Shown: positions 43,201-45,771 of the stretch, in pieces
Numbering within the stretch: the stretch's first letter is position 1
How the letters are laid out: every line of letters begins with the position of its first letter
The notes under the pieces: model-generated
Told to the model about the DNA's origin: nothing
What the model saw: only the letters and a program-made list of their open reading frames with translations
Databases searched by the model: none
Position numbers and translations under genes: made by a program
Assembly: GCA_944472135.2 (NCBI GenBank)
Contig: OX235266.1
Location: 11,449,925-11,513,924, forward strand
DNA: 64,000 nucleotides
Reading direction: 5' to 3'
Origin: Trichobilharzia regenti
Taxonomy: Eukaryota > Platyhelminthes > Trematoda > Strigeidida > Schistosomatidae

Positions 43201-45714
43201 GTGTTTCTATGGCTCTCACCGTTGTTTATGGTCACAGATTGAAGTCAAAATGAGCCTTCTGTATCCGTGCTGAAATTTTCGTCAGCGATCAACCCGTTGG
43301 AACTGACTGATGCGACTTCCCGAATAAGTGAAGTGGTCAGCGTGCTCTACCAATTCACCCCTTATTTCGAAGCTAGGAGTCAATGTAGTCCAGTCCTGTA
43401 GCATCATGACTACAAGGCATCTACAGTTATACCACATAAAGTGGGGACATCTGAGAAGCTAAGTAGGATTCTCAATAGAGCAAGAATTAGAGTGGCATTA
43501 AAACCTACAAACTCACTCAGAGACGAGCTCTGTGGAACAAAAGACCAGGTGAAGCCAATTAAACAAAATAATACAATTTACAAAATGCCTTGCAATGACT
43601 GTCAGTTAGGTCAACTCCATAGGTCAAACTAGTAGGTCGGGGTTAGTCTGATTGTCGGAACATAAGAATTTAGCCAACGTAAGAATGGTCGACCCCACCC
43701 GGGAAGATAAGTAATTTAGAAAAAAGCTCAGCGATTGCACTGTATGCATTAACACACAACCACACAAAAGGGTGGTGAGAGAGGGTTAAAATTCTAAGAA
43801 GTAATATAGGTAGGTGGAGAGAGAGAGAGAGAGAGATTACTCAATACTGGTTCATCAAGCGGTCTACACCCAACACATGTAACAGAAATGACTCAATGCA
43901 AATACCGGAGATATGGAAACGTCATCAGTTAATATTACTTACTGTATAACCCTGCATGATTTATCAAAAATAAAATCTTATCTATAATGGAGTTATACTC
44001 TATCACAGTGCCCAAGTTTTATACTTATATCAGTTATTATTTATATTATGGTCGTCTTAATTGACGTTTGGATTAAATTTGAGGATGGTTAGGAGACTCA
44101 GTTCTAGTCATTTCATTCACCTGAAAAAATGCGACATGGAATGGTAATTAAACCTCTACCTCAACTTTATAGACTTTGAGAAGGCCTTCGACAGACAGCA
44201 TTGACCGTGAAGTCATTTGGAAACTACTCGAGTACTACTACGGCGTATCCCAAATATTCATCAACCTTGTTCAACAGCTGTACGACAACGGCACATGTCA
44301 AGTGATCCACACGGGGGGAAACTCAGCGAGGCGTTTGGAGTAAACACAGGAGTCAGACAAGGGTACTTATTATCACCAATGAATGATATTCCTAATTGTG
44401 GTGGACTGACGGGATTATGCGTCAGACAGTGGGGAACGAGAAGACAGGAATATCCTGGACCGACGTGAGGAACCTAGAAGACCTGGATTTCGCGGACGAT
44501 TTATGTTTGATGTCACACAAAATCGAAGACTTACAAGCGAAAGCCAACAAACTGGTCGAAGAAGCAGCCGGAGAAGACAAGACTCCAGGTGAACATAGAC
44601 AAGACGGAGGTGATGAAAATAACCAACCGACAATAACAGGGCAACATCCAGCGTCAATCACCATCAACGGGAGGGATTTGAAAGACGTTACTTCATTCAC
44701 TCACTGATCTCGGGGCATTGCCTCAACTACAGGAAGTCGGAACGGACGAGGATGTCAAATCGAGCGAAAATCGGGAAGGCAGGCGAGAAACACATTCGTC
44801 AACCTGAAATCAATCTGAAAATCTTCGTCACTCAGCCACCATCAACAACAAAATTCAGTCGGATTCAATTCAATACAAACAACGTCAAGTCAGTCAGTTC
44901 TTCTATACGGATCAGAAACTTGGCGGGCGGGTCACAAACAATATTTCCACCAACAGCTTGTTGCAGACCTTTATCAACAACAACTGTCTTCACTCTATAC
45001 TGAAGATCAGATAGCCGGGCTGGAAAGAATCGTCAACAAGAAACTATGGGAAAAAACAAAACAAAACAAGAACAAATCGCCCCACAAATATGCAGGAGAA
45101 AGTGGAGATGGATTGGACACTCGTTGAGGAGTCCGGTTGGTGACATTGCGCGTCAGGCCATTGCTCGAGTGGAACCCGAAAGAAAAGAGGTGAGTGGGAC
45201 GTCCAAAGGCGACATGGAGATCATGTGAAGAGGAGTTGAAACAGTATGAACTAACTAACATGGATGCAGGTGAAAAGTACAGCAGAAGGAAGACAGAAGG
45301 GGCAAATGGAGACGTGAAGTTGAAGCCCTATGTTCCACTAAGAACCAAAGGGAATAATAATAATAATAATAATATTCAACCAATCAAATGATCACCGTAC
45401 TTTAAATATGTTAGATCCCAGTCTGCGGAAAACAGAATGGGTAGCAAAAGTGTGGCCAAATGTGGGGTTAAATGAAAAAAAGAAAAACACTTGCTTTTTA
45501 AGAATAAATGTTACCAGAGTCATGATCTTAATCGATGTAATAACAAAACTAATAACATTTAAGCAACGCTTGTTAAATGTGGCTACGAGTTGAACAATAG
45601 ATAGCAACATACTTGCCAACTAACGATTTCACCTTCAGCAGCAAACAGGGCATCGTTCATTTTAGAGATTTTGGGTAGAGGCTCCGTATCATTTGACTTT
45701 CCAGCTCTCTTCAT
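616..45714 (-). CDS. GON4L: GON-4-like (GON4L/Mute/YY1AP1-type) transcription regulator, nine-exon gene
   Basis: I assembled this gene by hand from nine coding exons: 45613-45714, 40365-40642, 37543-37900, 29094-29408, 25534-25787, 16574-17809, 14853-16311, 7803-8186 and 616-1209. Every intron begins GT and ends AG, and every junction keeps phase, giving 4980 nt (1659 codons plus TAG). GON-4 family features appear in family order: a helical N-terminal segment, an acidic stretch followed by a KRET...LRTLF motif (about 309-361), a glutamine/leucine-rich helix (about 441-460), the [13 protein letters not shown]...[15 protein letters not shown] region (about 598-677), a PAH-like helical region (about 1089-1177) and a C-terminal CPCLCH...HCISC cluster (1421-1459). 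Family members are nuclear corepressor-linked regulators of cell cycle and histone genes; that role is inferred here. No C-terminal SANT domain is seen. Coding sequence is about 11% of the span. The family call is by remembered motif similarity, not a search. Confidence 0.85.
1348..2292 (+). mobile_element. Penelope-like endonuclease-only foldback unit A
   Basis: A 945-bp unit flanked by a 16-bp direct repeat AAATCATTACATATTA at 1332-1347 and 2293-2308. About 170 bp at the left end (1360-1545) recur in inverted orientation at the right end (about 2110-2290). Between them lies a GIY-YIG endonuclease fragment but no reverse transcriptase. The same arrangement occurs at 31472-34961 (minus strand, with an RTE inside). 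Inverted or partial terminal copies are typical of Penelope-like elements. The clean duplication suggests the short unit moved as such. Confidence 0.72.
1600..1965 (+). pseudogene. Penelope GIY-YIG endonuclease fragment (unit A)
   Basis: The frame 1540-1965 contains [24 protein letters not shown], a GIY-YIG domain preceded by a Cys motif (C..C), as in Penelope-like elements. A second frame at 1984-2238 continues the tail after a frameshift near 1960. The reverse transcriptase that normally precedes this domain is absent. A nearly identical copy is at 31871-32296 on the minus strand. Confidence 0.7.
2309..2636. other. unassigned intronic sequence
   Basis: No gene or recognised repeat between foldback unit A and the solo LTR. 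Short open frames show no family features. Confidence 0.5.
2637..2962 (-). mobile_element. solo LTR (Gypsy-like), copy 1
   Basis: A 326-bp unit that begins TGT and ends ACA and is flanked by the 4-bp repeat CTAT (2633-2636 and 2963-2966). A second copy of exactly the same length lies at 58918-59243. On the minus strand it starts TGTGGTGAGAGCAGG, has AATAAACGATCTG about 40 nt from its end and finishes TTGTTACA, which fits an LTR with a short U5. There is no internal domain beside it, so it is a solo LTR. The Gypsy assignment rests on the 4-bp duplication. Confidence 0.72.
3091..5221 (+). mobile_element. Penelope-like element B (degenerate)
   Basis: A plus-strand Penelope-like copy with reverse transcriptase (about 3330-4250), GIY-YIG endonuclease (about 4330-4580) and an AT-rich 3' region that resembles the 3' region after the copy at 11030-11950. 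At its left end, about 3100-3215 matches 11320-11400 in inverted orientation, so a piece of a 3' end sits inverted in front of the RT. Outer limits are approximate and no duplication was found. Confidence 0.6.
3350..4600 (+). pseudogene. Penelope RT and GIY-YIG endonuclease (element B)
   Basis: The longest frame, 3567-4247, holds the Penelope RT blocks [15 protein letters not shown], the catalytic YMDD (3738-3749) and FLDVFLKRR. Upstream blocks around 3330-3550 are present but broken by stops. After a frameshift near 4245 a frame carries [13 protein letters not shown] and a LVNSGH tail of the GIY-YIG domain (4381-4600). The catalytic residues survive, but the frame is broken at least three times. 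Confidence 0.7.
5622..6074 (-). pseudogene. Penelope RT C-terminus and GIY-YIG endonuclease (element C)
   Basis: A 150-residue frame covering the end of the RT and the GIY-YIG endonuclease core ([18 protein letters not shown]). After a break it continues with [12 protein letters not shown]...[14 protein letters not shown] down to about 5500, the usual tail of this domain. It is non-functional because its RT is split and truncated. Confidence 0.68.
6400..6584 (-). mobile_element. tRNA-derived SINE, family 1, copy 1
   Basis: On the minus strand the unit starts GTGCGTCGGTGGCACAGTGG (box A-like), has a GGTTCGAGCCC box B about 40 nt later, then a roughly 110-bp body, and ends in an A-rich tail after AAGCTGTAAATA. 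Six copies occur here (6400, 9729, 23641, 35672, 41188, 46755), all with the tRNA-like head on the minus strand. This copy lies inside the Merlin element and therefore postdates it. Confidence 0.8.
6973..7400 (+). pseudogene. Merlin transposase (DDE type), frameshifted
   Basis: The frame from 6973 encodes [21 protein letters not shown] followed by [19 protein letters not shown], the classic first-aspartate block of the IS1016/ISXO2-like transposase fold. A frameshift near 7195 moves the rest to another frame, where IHTD (7202-7213) and NSIEGFWG (7314-7334) supply the second aspartate and the glutamate. A stop replaces the usual tryptophan after IHTD, and there is another further on. The first domain (6650-6880) is badly decayed. 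Confidence 0.8.
7803..8186 (-). CDS. GON4L: GON4L-like exon 8 (Cys/His cluster)
   Basis: Residues 1335-1462. The acceptor is ctttttag|AGC and the donor AGA|gtaagt, both phase 0. It encodes [13 protein letters not shown] and then CPCLCH (Cys 1421, 1423, 1425; His 1426) and HCISC (His 1455; Cys 1456, 1459). This looks like a small metal-binding cluster also present in Drosophila Mute and vertebrate GON4L (recalled, not searched). Exon 9 completes the domain. Confidence 0.82.
8427..8880 (-). pseudogene. Penelope GIY-YIG endonuclease (element D)
   Basis: Two overlapping frames (8427-8798 and 8672-8854) carry the domain. [20 protein letters not shown] has the Cys motif and a YMG in place of YIG, then [15 protein letters not shown] and SIAKYL. 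A frameshift lies near 8700. It follows the RT of the same element in the expected order. Confidence 0.68.
9092..9600 (-). pseudogene. Penelope reverse transcriptase (element D)
   Basis: The 149-residue frame includes [17 protein letters not shown], the catalytic [10 protein letters not shown] (YVDD codons at 9383-9394) and [16 protein letters not shown]. Upstream, after a break at 9541, the block [11 protein letters not shown] belongs to the same RT. The active-site residues are intact in the visible part, but frameshifts at both ends disable it. Confidence 0.75.
9729..9910 (-). mobile_element. tRNA-derived SINE, family 1, copy 2
   Basis: Same structure as the 6400-6584 copy, with box A TGGCACAGTGG and box B GGTTCGAGCCC on the minus strand, ending in a TTTATTT-rich tail on the plus strand. 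It splits the right inverted arm of the Penelope element, while the left arm is uninterrupted, which proves a later insertion. Confidence 0.8.
10021..10499. other. unassigned AT-rich intronic sequence
   Basis: AT-rich DNA with ATA/ATAATA runs and a GGATGGATGGATGG run at its right end that forms the tail of the next element. No gene seen. Confidence 0.5.
10500..10950 (-). mobile_element. 5'-truncated non-LTR retrotransposon tail
   Basis: Minus-strand frame 10519-10854, continued upstream to about 10930, encodes [61 protein letters not shown] and PYLARIL. This is the region after the RT catalytic core of a non-LTR retrotransposon, where a spacer is followed by a conserved RTSSNF..LYART block. 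It ends next to a CATC repeat at about 10497-10514, typical of CR1/L2/RTE-like 3' ends. The clade is uncertain. Confidence 0.6.
11030..11949 (+). mobile_element. Penelope-like element G (3' fragment)
   Basis: Plus-strand remnant. [19 protein letters not shown] at about 11049-11115, and after a break [26 protein letters not shown] (11180-11262), are the GIY-YIG domain. It is followed by about 600 bp of T-rich 3' region whose last part resembles 5025-5110 near the end of element B. The 5' end, including the RT, is missing. Confidence 0.65.
11950..12464. other. unassigned intronic sequence
   Basis: No gene or known repeat recognised. It ends in a TTGTTG-rich stretch just before the 5' end of a LINE derivative. 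Confidence 0.5.
12465..13222 (+). mobile_element. internally deleted LINE derivative (5' tip fused to 3' region)
   Basis: It starts with the endonuclease N-terminus tip (aaaaagtccgtgtggggacatggaacgtc, coding for a [12 protein letters not shown] start as at 39400). After about 60 bp it jumps to the region after the RT, with [18 protein letters not shown] and WNPKGK-like blocks, and ends at ATGTTCCTCTAGGAATTAAAGGATATAATAATAAT. The whole RT is missing, so it depends on other copies. The same 3' end occurs at 19985, 28750, 40270 and 45340. Confidence 0.65.
13223..13740. other. unassigned intronic sequence with (AAGT)n
   Basis: Contains a GTAAGTAAGTAAGTAGG microsatellite near 13280 and otherwise nothing recognisable. 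Confidence 0.5.
13741..14531 (+). mobile_element. RTE (SR2-like) 3' relic
   Basis: Degenerate copy of the RTE C-terminal region: blocks equivalent to the [27 protein letters not shown] and [10 protein letters not shown] segments of the 32319-34799 copy can be followed in broken frames. It ends in a 3' UTR with the CACATACGTCTGTGCAAAGTTCTA landmark and a CAGTCAGTCAGT tail. The 5' end is truncated. Confidence 0.62.
14532..14852. other. unassigned intronic sequence
   Basis: No gene or repeat recognised between the RTE relic and exon 7. Confidence 0.5.
14853..16311 (-). CDS. GON4L: GON4L-like exon 7 (PAH-like region)
   Basis: Residues 848-1334. The acceptor is tttcacag|TAC and the donor GAACAG|gtgagc (phase 0). 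Residues about 1089-1177 ([26 protein letters not shown]...[15 protein letters not shown]) resemble the paired-amphipathic-helix-like repeats of GON4L, which are related to SIN3 PAH folds. The rest is polar and serine-rich, with an Asn run encoded by ATT repeats near 15950. It was first seen as a 500-residue open frame, but that frame has no true ATG at its head and splices on both sides. Confidence 0.87.
16574..17809 (-). CDS. GON4L: GON4L-like exon 6 (central conserved region)
   Basis: Residues 436-847 plus two bases. The acceptor tttcag|G completes an Ala codon, and the donor is GATGG|gtgagt. The start ([21 protein letters not shown]) matches the GON4L helix with a R.Q.QQ..QHVQLLTQ pattern. 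Residues about 598-610 ([13 protein letters not shown]) and 658-677 ([16 protein letters not shown]) match the family's FT.E.D.LLALGL...YLLP.KT..QL..R.KN signature, which is Myb/SANT-like in character. Nothing in this 1.2-kb exon is interrupted. Confidence 0.88.
17990..18235 (-). mobile_element. tRNA-derived SINE, family 2 (LINE-like tail), copy 1
   Basis: On the minus strand, GAGTCGGTGGCATAGTGG (box A-like) and GGGGTTCGATCCCC (box B) lead a body with CTTTACCTCGCTAAGCC, and it ends AAGCCCTATGTTCCACTGGG. That last stretch is almost the same as the 3' end of the LINE family at 13178-13205 and 45325-45345. A shared 3' end is how SINEs borrow a LINE's machinery. Related copies are at 37280-37466 and 47345-47530. 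Confidence 0.68.
18236..18960. other. AT-rich intronic sequence with AAT repeats
   Basis: Contains an imperfect AAT/TAA microsatellite at about 18655-18715, which makes polyasparagine-like open frames on one strand and polyisoleucine on the other. No gene. Confidence 0.6.
18961..19970 (-). mobile_element. Penelope-like element E (3' part)
   Basis: Minus-strand frames 19145-19495 and 18991-19317 carry [51 protein letters not shown] and a [18 protein letters not shown] tail: RT thumb and GIY-YIG endonuclease. Decayed RT blocks continue to about 19970. Frameshifts occur near 19300 and 19500. Confidence 0.68.
19985..20598 (-). mobile_element. LINE 3' fragment (same family as 12465-13222)
   Basis: On the minus strand it ends AACATAGGGC-rc followed by an AATAATAATA tail, and matches the 3' part of the plus-strand copies at 12560-13222 and 28130-28775 nearly base for base. 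The open frames here (for example 20101-20391 plus) are antisense shadows. It is 5' truncated. Confidence 0.68.
20790..23640 (-). mobile_element. RTE (SR2-like) near-full-length relic
   Basis: Read on the minus strand the order is endonuclease (about 23560-22700; [17 protein letters not shown]...[10 protein letters not shown]), linker, RT (22150-21120; [20 protein letters not shown] and [20 protein letters not shown]) and C-terminal region (about 21120-20790). It is heavily mutated with many stops. The YADD motif is not intact. It covers more of the 5' end than any other RTE copy in the window. Confidence 0.68.
23641..23834 (-). mobile_element. tRNA-derived SINE, family 1, copy 3
   Basis: Box A TGGCACAGTGG on the minus strand and the same body as the other family 1 copies; its A-rich tail lies at 23641-23665. 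Box B is altered (GGTCCGAGCTC), which would weaken pol III transcription. Confidence 0.75.
23835..24330. other. unassigned intronic sequence
   Basis: No gene or recognised repeat. Confidence 0.45.
24340..25380 (-). mobile_element. RTE (SR2-like) 3' fragment
   Basis: Minus-strand copy of the RTE end: [23 protein letters not shown]...[15 protein letters not shown] in the frame 25200-25388, then C-terminal blocks in broken frames, then a 3' UTR with the TGTGCAAAGTTCC landmark and a CAGACAGACAGA tail near 24340. It starts abruptly at about 25380, beside exon 5, so it is 5' truncated. Confidence 0.68.
25534..25787 (-). CDS. GON4L: GON4L-like exon 5
   Basis: Residues 352-435 plus two bases. The acceptor is cttcttag|AAT and the donor ATGGC|gttagt (phase 2). 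It completes the [18 protein letters not shown] helix begun in exon 4, then runs through a basic [17 protein letters not shown] segment. The frame stays open about 110 nt past the donor, so the exon end rests on the good GTTAGT donor and exact phase match to exon 6. Confidence 0.78.
26070..26760 (-). mobile_element. LINE 3' fragment
   Basis: The minus-strand frame 26073-26453 encodes [30 protein letters not shown] and [16 protein letters not shown], then a 3' end with AACATAGGG-rc and an ATAATAATCATA tail. It is the C-terminal region of the LINE family whose RT lies at 44150-45375. It is 5' truncated at about 26760. Confidence 0.7.
26761..27167. other. unassigned intronic sequence
   Basis: No gene or repeat recognised. 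The last 16 bases before 27184 form the left copy of a target duplication. Confidence 0.5.
27351..27400 (-). ncRNA. hammerhead ribozyme motif in SINE (left, inverted arm)
   Basis: An identical copy of the 27583-27632 hammerhead on the minus strand, carried by the inverted arm, with the same core deviation. The pair would fold on each other in a read-through transcript, which could mask both ribozymes. Confidence 0.65.
27583..27632 (+). ncRNA. hammerhead ribozyme motif in SINE (right arm)
   Basis: Order of elements: stem I 5' strand GCCTTG (27583-27588), core CTGACGG (27589-27595), stem II GTGC/GCAC with loop CAACTA (27596-27609), core GAAA (27610-27613), a short stem III region, cleavage triplet GTC (27624-27626), stem I 3' strand CAAGGC (27627-27632). 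Stems I and II pair perfectly. The core deviates from CUGANGA at its last base (G for A), so cleavage may be weak or lost. Confidence 0.7.
27690..28778 (+). mobile_element. LINE relic (RT core to 3' end)
   Basis: Broken frames carry [19 protein letters not shown] (27895-27950; an RT catalytic block with an added D), then [18 protein letters not shown] and a 3' end GTTACTCTAGGAACTAAAGGATATTATGATAATAATAAT. It is the same family as 44150-45375. 5' truncated or decayed. Confidence 0.68.
28779..29093. other. unassigned intronic sequence
   Basis: Contains ACAC-rich and GGTGGTGGTGG-like runs near 28985-29030. No gene. Confidence 0.5.
29094..29408 (-). CDS. GON4L: GON4L-like exon 4
   Basis: Residues 247-351. 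The acceptor is attcatag|TCC and the donor is AAA|gtcagt, both phase 0. It carries the acidic [12 protein letters not shown] run (309-320) and then a KVDKEDF...[12 protein letters not shown] stretch. That stretch matches the GON4L pattern of an acidic linker, then an EDF...ND..V.I.K.E motif completed by the next exon. Starting only at the methionine at 29246 would lose 54 residues. Confidence 0.82.
29501..30522 (+). mobile_element. Penelope-like endonuclease-only foldback unit F
   Basis: About 190-bp inverted arms (29501-29690 and 30333-30522) share landmarks CACACCCGGGTACTTGTCAT and ATGCCTTCTTGCC in opposite orientation. They enclose a GIY-YIG fragment at about 29800-30050 and a 3' region, with no reverse transcriptase. 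The organisation is the same as in unit A and at 31472-34961, but the sequence is a different family. No clear flanking duplication was found. Confidence 0.68.
29775..30050 (+). pseudogene. Penelope GIY-YIG endonuclease fragment (unit F)
   Basis: [32 protein letters not shown], then [16 protein letters not shown]: the Cys motif and the GIY-YIG core, here YIE rather than YIG. The helix and tail match the other Penelope copies. It starts inside the domain's linker and has no RT. Confidence 0.68.
30640..31290 (+). mobile_element. RTE (SR2-like) 3' fragment
   Basis: Starts within [39 protein letters not shown], then continues in broken frames to a 3' UTR and a CAGACAGACAGACA tail near 31275. It is 5' truncated and older than the 32319-34799 copy. 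Confidence 0.68.
31871..32296 (-). pseudogene. Penelope GIY-YIG endonuclease fragment (unit H)
   Basis: A 141-residue frame closely like that at 1540-1965: [29 protein letters not shown], with Q to H beside the YIG. There is no reverse transcriptase on either side. Two long, similar endonuclease frames in separate copies suggest fairly recent spread or some selection. Confidence 0.7.
32302..34020 (+). pseudogene. RTE reverse transcriptase, main frame
   Basis: A 572-residue frame whose first codons (ATG at 32302) come from the Penelope host. RTE sequence follows: endonuclease end, a linker with WWATKAKEM, then RT blocks [48 protein letters not shown] (about 33469-33510), [18 protein letters not shown] and the catalytic [11 protein letters not shown] (YADD about 33778-33789). 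It stops at 34020 just after a frameshift. All visible catalytic residues are intact, but the endonuclease is gone, so the copy cannot be autonomous. Confidence 0.78.
32319..34799 (+). mobile_element. RTE (SR2-like) non-LTR retrotransposon, 5' truncated
   Basis: Inserted in Penelope unit H with a short duplication ACCCA (32314-32318 and 34800-34804). The 5' end starts near the end of the endonuclease domain ([19 protein letters not shown]). RT and C-terminal region are complete apart from one frameshift, and the 3' UTR ends in CAGACAGACAGACAGACAGA. It is the best preserved reverse transcriptase in the window, which implies fairly recent insertion. The RTE/SR2 label comes from remembered motifs. 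Confidence 0.78.
33962..34609 (+). pseudogene. RTE C-terminal domain (shifted frame)
   Basis: From about 34005 this frame continues the protein after a one-base shift: [69 protein letters not shown] and [19 protein letters not shown], ending WRRCIHSL. Closely matching sequence occurs at 36412-37035. Confidence 0.75.
34974..35671. other. unassigned intronic sequence
   Basis: Contains a CTTCTTCTTCTTCTTCTTC run near 35087-35106 and no recognised gene or repeat. Confidence 0.5.
35672..35859 (-). mobile_element. tRNA-derived SINE, family 1, copy 4
   Basis: Box A TGGCACAGTGG and box B GGTTCGATCCCC on the minus strand; the body matches the other copies with small changes shared with the 46755 copy (for example TTTTTAGCATGGATGTCGG on the plus strand). 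Confidence 0.78.
36243..37241 (+). mobile_element. RTE (SR2-like) 3' copy with target duplication
   Basis: Starts just after the YADD block (ATAGTCCTTCTAGGCGAAGACG) and runs to a CAGACAGAC tail. Flanked by CATCTCGAGGCAT at 36230-36242 and 37242-37254. The matching site at about 47308-47320 is uninterrupted. The frame 36412-37035 holds the C-terminal domain almost unbroken and is very similar to 33962-34609, so this is a young, 5'-truncated insertion. Confidence 0.82.
37280..37466 (-). mobile_element. tRNA-derived SINE, family 2, copy 2
   Basis: Minus strand: TGTCGGTGGCACATTGGTAG (box A), CGGGGTTCGATCCCCG (box B), body with TTACCTCGGTAAGCC and an end GAAGCTCCGTGTTCCACTGGG that resembles the LINE 3' end at 45325-45345. 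Confidence 0.7.
37543..37900 (-). CDS. GON4L: GON4L-like exon 3
   Basis: Residues 127-246. The acceptor tttttcag|ATC completes the split Arg codon from exon 2, and the donor is AAG|gtatgt in phase 0. It is low-complexity and acidic, with PPPP and a [10 protein letters not shown] run, and looks disordered. The opposite strand is also open over part of this exon, but only as a shadow. Confidence 0.8.
38172..38395 (-). mobile_element. hammerhead SINE (tRNA-Thr-like head), copy 1
   Basis: Minus strand: GGGTCCCAGTGGCTCAATGG (box A-like), CTTGTAACC anticodon-arm region, GGATTCGAACCCC (box B), then a body with a hammerhead-like fold and an end near CATGATGAAACCCTCCATG. Related copies lie at 38573-38950. 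The head resembles tRNA-Thr, but it is attached to a repeated body, so it is not a tRNA gene. Confidence 0.7.
38259..38307 (-). ncRNA. hammerhead ribozyme relic
   Basis: Same layout as 38669-38717: GTACTG stem I, core CCGACGA (first U changed to C), GAAAC, GTC, then GAGTAC. Stem I pairs (GTACT/AGTAC) and GAAA is kept, but the core substitution at a conserved position should abolish or weaken cleavage. Confidence 0.6.
38669..38717 (-). ncRNA. hammerhead ribozyme with intact core
   Basis: Minus strand order: stem I GTACTG (38717-38712), core CTGAAGA (38711-38705, fits CUGANGA), stem II GTC..GAC with an inner CC/GG pairing, core GAAA, a two-pair stem III (AC/GU) with AGCT loop, cleavage triplet GTC (C at 38675), stem I CAGTAC (38674-38669). 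Both core segments and the triplet fit the consensus. The tiny stem III is like the minimal hammerheads of schistosome SINEs and Penelope elements, which act best as dimers. Confidence 0.75.
38808..38853 (+). ncRNA. hammerhead ribozyme relic (inverted arm)
   Basis: Plus strand: GTACTA, core CTGAAGA, stem II GTCC/GGAC with loop CGAACTA, then AAAG where GAAA is expected, GTC and CAGTAC. Stem II is better than in the other arm, but the loss of the G before AAA breaks the second core. Confidence 0.6.
38951..39370. other. unassigned intronic sequence
   Basis: No gene or repeat recognised. Confidence 0.5.
39371..40160 (+). pseudogene. LINE apurinic-type endonuclease (broken)
   Basis: Frames 39371-39556, 39653-39889 and 39726-40160 together give the exonuclease-endonuclease-phosphatase fold: GTWNV (N), GICESRWNG (E), GDMNAKLG (D and N) and a DVGSDHYLV end (D and H). 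The catalytic residues are all visible, but two frameshifts and a stop (TGA at 39554) disrupt the protein. Confidence 0.7.
39371..40316 (+). mobile_element. internally deleted LINE derivative (endonuclease fused to 3' tail)
   Basis: Endonuclease (39371 to about 40140) joined directly to the 3' tail (GTGACTTGGAGGAGGTCATG...ATTAAAGGATATAATAATAATAA) of the same LINE family; the complete RT is deleted. The endonuclease shows [31 protein letters not shown], GDMNAKLG and a GSDHYL end across three broken frames. It is another non-autonomous derivative of the family at 12465-13222. Confidence 0.72.
40365..40642 (-). CDS. GON4L: GON4L-like exon 2
   Basis: Residues 35-126 plus two bases. The acceptor is ataaag|GCGG and the donor is CTCG|gtaatt (phase 2). 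It encodes [20 protein letters not shown] at about 54-73, followed by a TRRRAKSLG segment. This resembles the conserved N-terminal helical block of GON4L proteins, where a basic TR motif follows a helix predicted to be protein-binding. The exon continues upstream of the first methionine of its open frame, so a start at 40594 would be wrong. Confidence 0.82.
40643..41034. other. unassigned intronic sequence
   Basis: A CTTCCTTCCTTCCTTC run near 40751 and no recognised element. Confidence 0.5.
41035..41985 (+). mobile_element. RTE (SR2-like) 3' relic, split by a SINE
   Basis: Plus-strand RTE sequence from the CAAGATGATGTTACAGGACTG block to the 3' UTR (ACTGTTTTGTTC, CTTTGTCTCACA), interrupted at 41188-41320 by a family 1 SINE. 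At 41986 it turns abruptly into RTE sequence on the other strand. Confidence 0.65.
41188..41320 (-). mobile_element. tRNA-derived SINE, family 1, copy 5 (head missing)
   Basis: It has the body and A-rich tail of family 1 but stops at GGTGTGCGCCGG, before box B and box A, so it lacks a promoter. It lies inside RTE sequence and postdates it. Loss of the 5' head is consistent with 5' truncation by target-primed reverse transcription. Confidence 0.72.
41986..43410 (-). mobile_element. RTE (SR2-like) 5' relic in inverted orientation
   Basis: Minus strand: endonuclease remains (43085-42693; [33 protein letters not shown]) and then the linker (42341-41988; [39 protein letters not shown]). A further piece at 43250-43410 on the same strand is from near the RT C-terminus. 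Joined tail to tail with the plus-strand piece on the left, it looks like an inverted or rearranged copy. Confidence 0.62.
43395..43640 (+). mobile_element. Penelope-like fragment
   Basis: The frame 43441-43632 reads [39 protein letters not shown]...[11 protein letters not shown], the linker and Cys motif that lead into a Penelope GIY-YIG domain; it breaks off at the GIY core. It is closer to the family of units A and H than to elements B to E. Confidence 0.55.
43641..44149. other. unassigned sequence with (GA)n
   Basis: A GAGAGAGAGAGAGAGAGA run at about 43817-43837; nothing else recognised. Confidence 0.5.
44150..45375 (+). mobile_element. LINE relic (RT to 3' end)
   Basis: Broken frames carry [10 protein letters not shown] (about 44167), RQLYDNGT-like and GVRQG.LLSP blocks, then [31 protein letters not shown] (44466-44560), [22 protein letters not shown], [13 protein letters not shown] and a 3' end GTTCCACTAAGAACCAAAGGG with (AAT)n. 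This copy supplies the RT that is deleted from the 12465 and 39371 derivatives. Confidence 0.7.
45613..45714 (-). CDS. GON4L: GON4L-like exon 1 (start codon)
   Basis: Encodes residues 1-34, beginning MKRAGKSND. The ATG at 45714 is chosen because it opens a frame that runs into the donor CAA|gtatgt and continues in phase into exon 2. The piece is basic at its start and has no signal peptide, as expected for a nuclear protein. The first ATG follows about 55 nt of leader after a candidate acceptor. Confidence 0.75.
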
Positions 45715-45771
45715 GATGACTTAAGCAGTAATGAAAAAGAGGAATTCGTTTGGACAAGGTTGAGGACACCT
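45715..45771 (-). promoter_or_regulatory. candidate 5' leader acceptor of the GON4L-like gene (cis- or trans-splice)
   Basis: Reading the minus strand, catctttacag at 45780-45770 is a pyrimidine-containing acceptor ending AG, followed by a 55-nt leader and then the ATG at 45714. Blood flukes trans-splice a spliced leader onto a minority of mRNAs, so this could be either a 5' UTR intron end or an SL acceptor. No core promoter is recognisable upstream. Confidence 0.4.
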
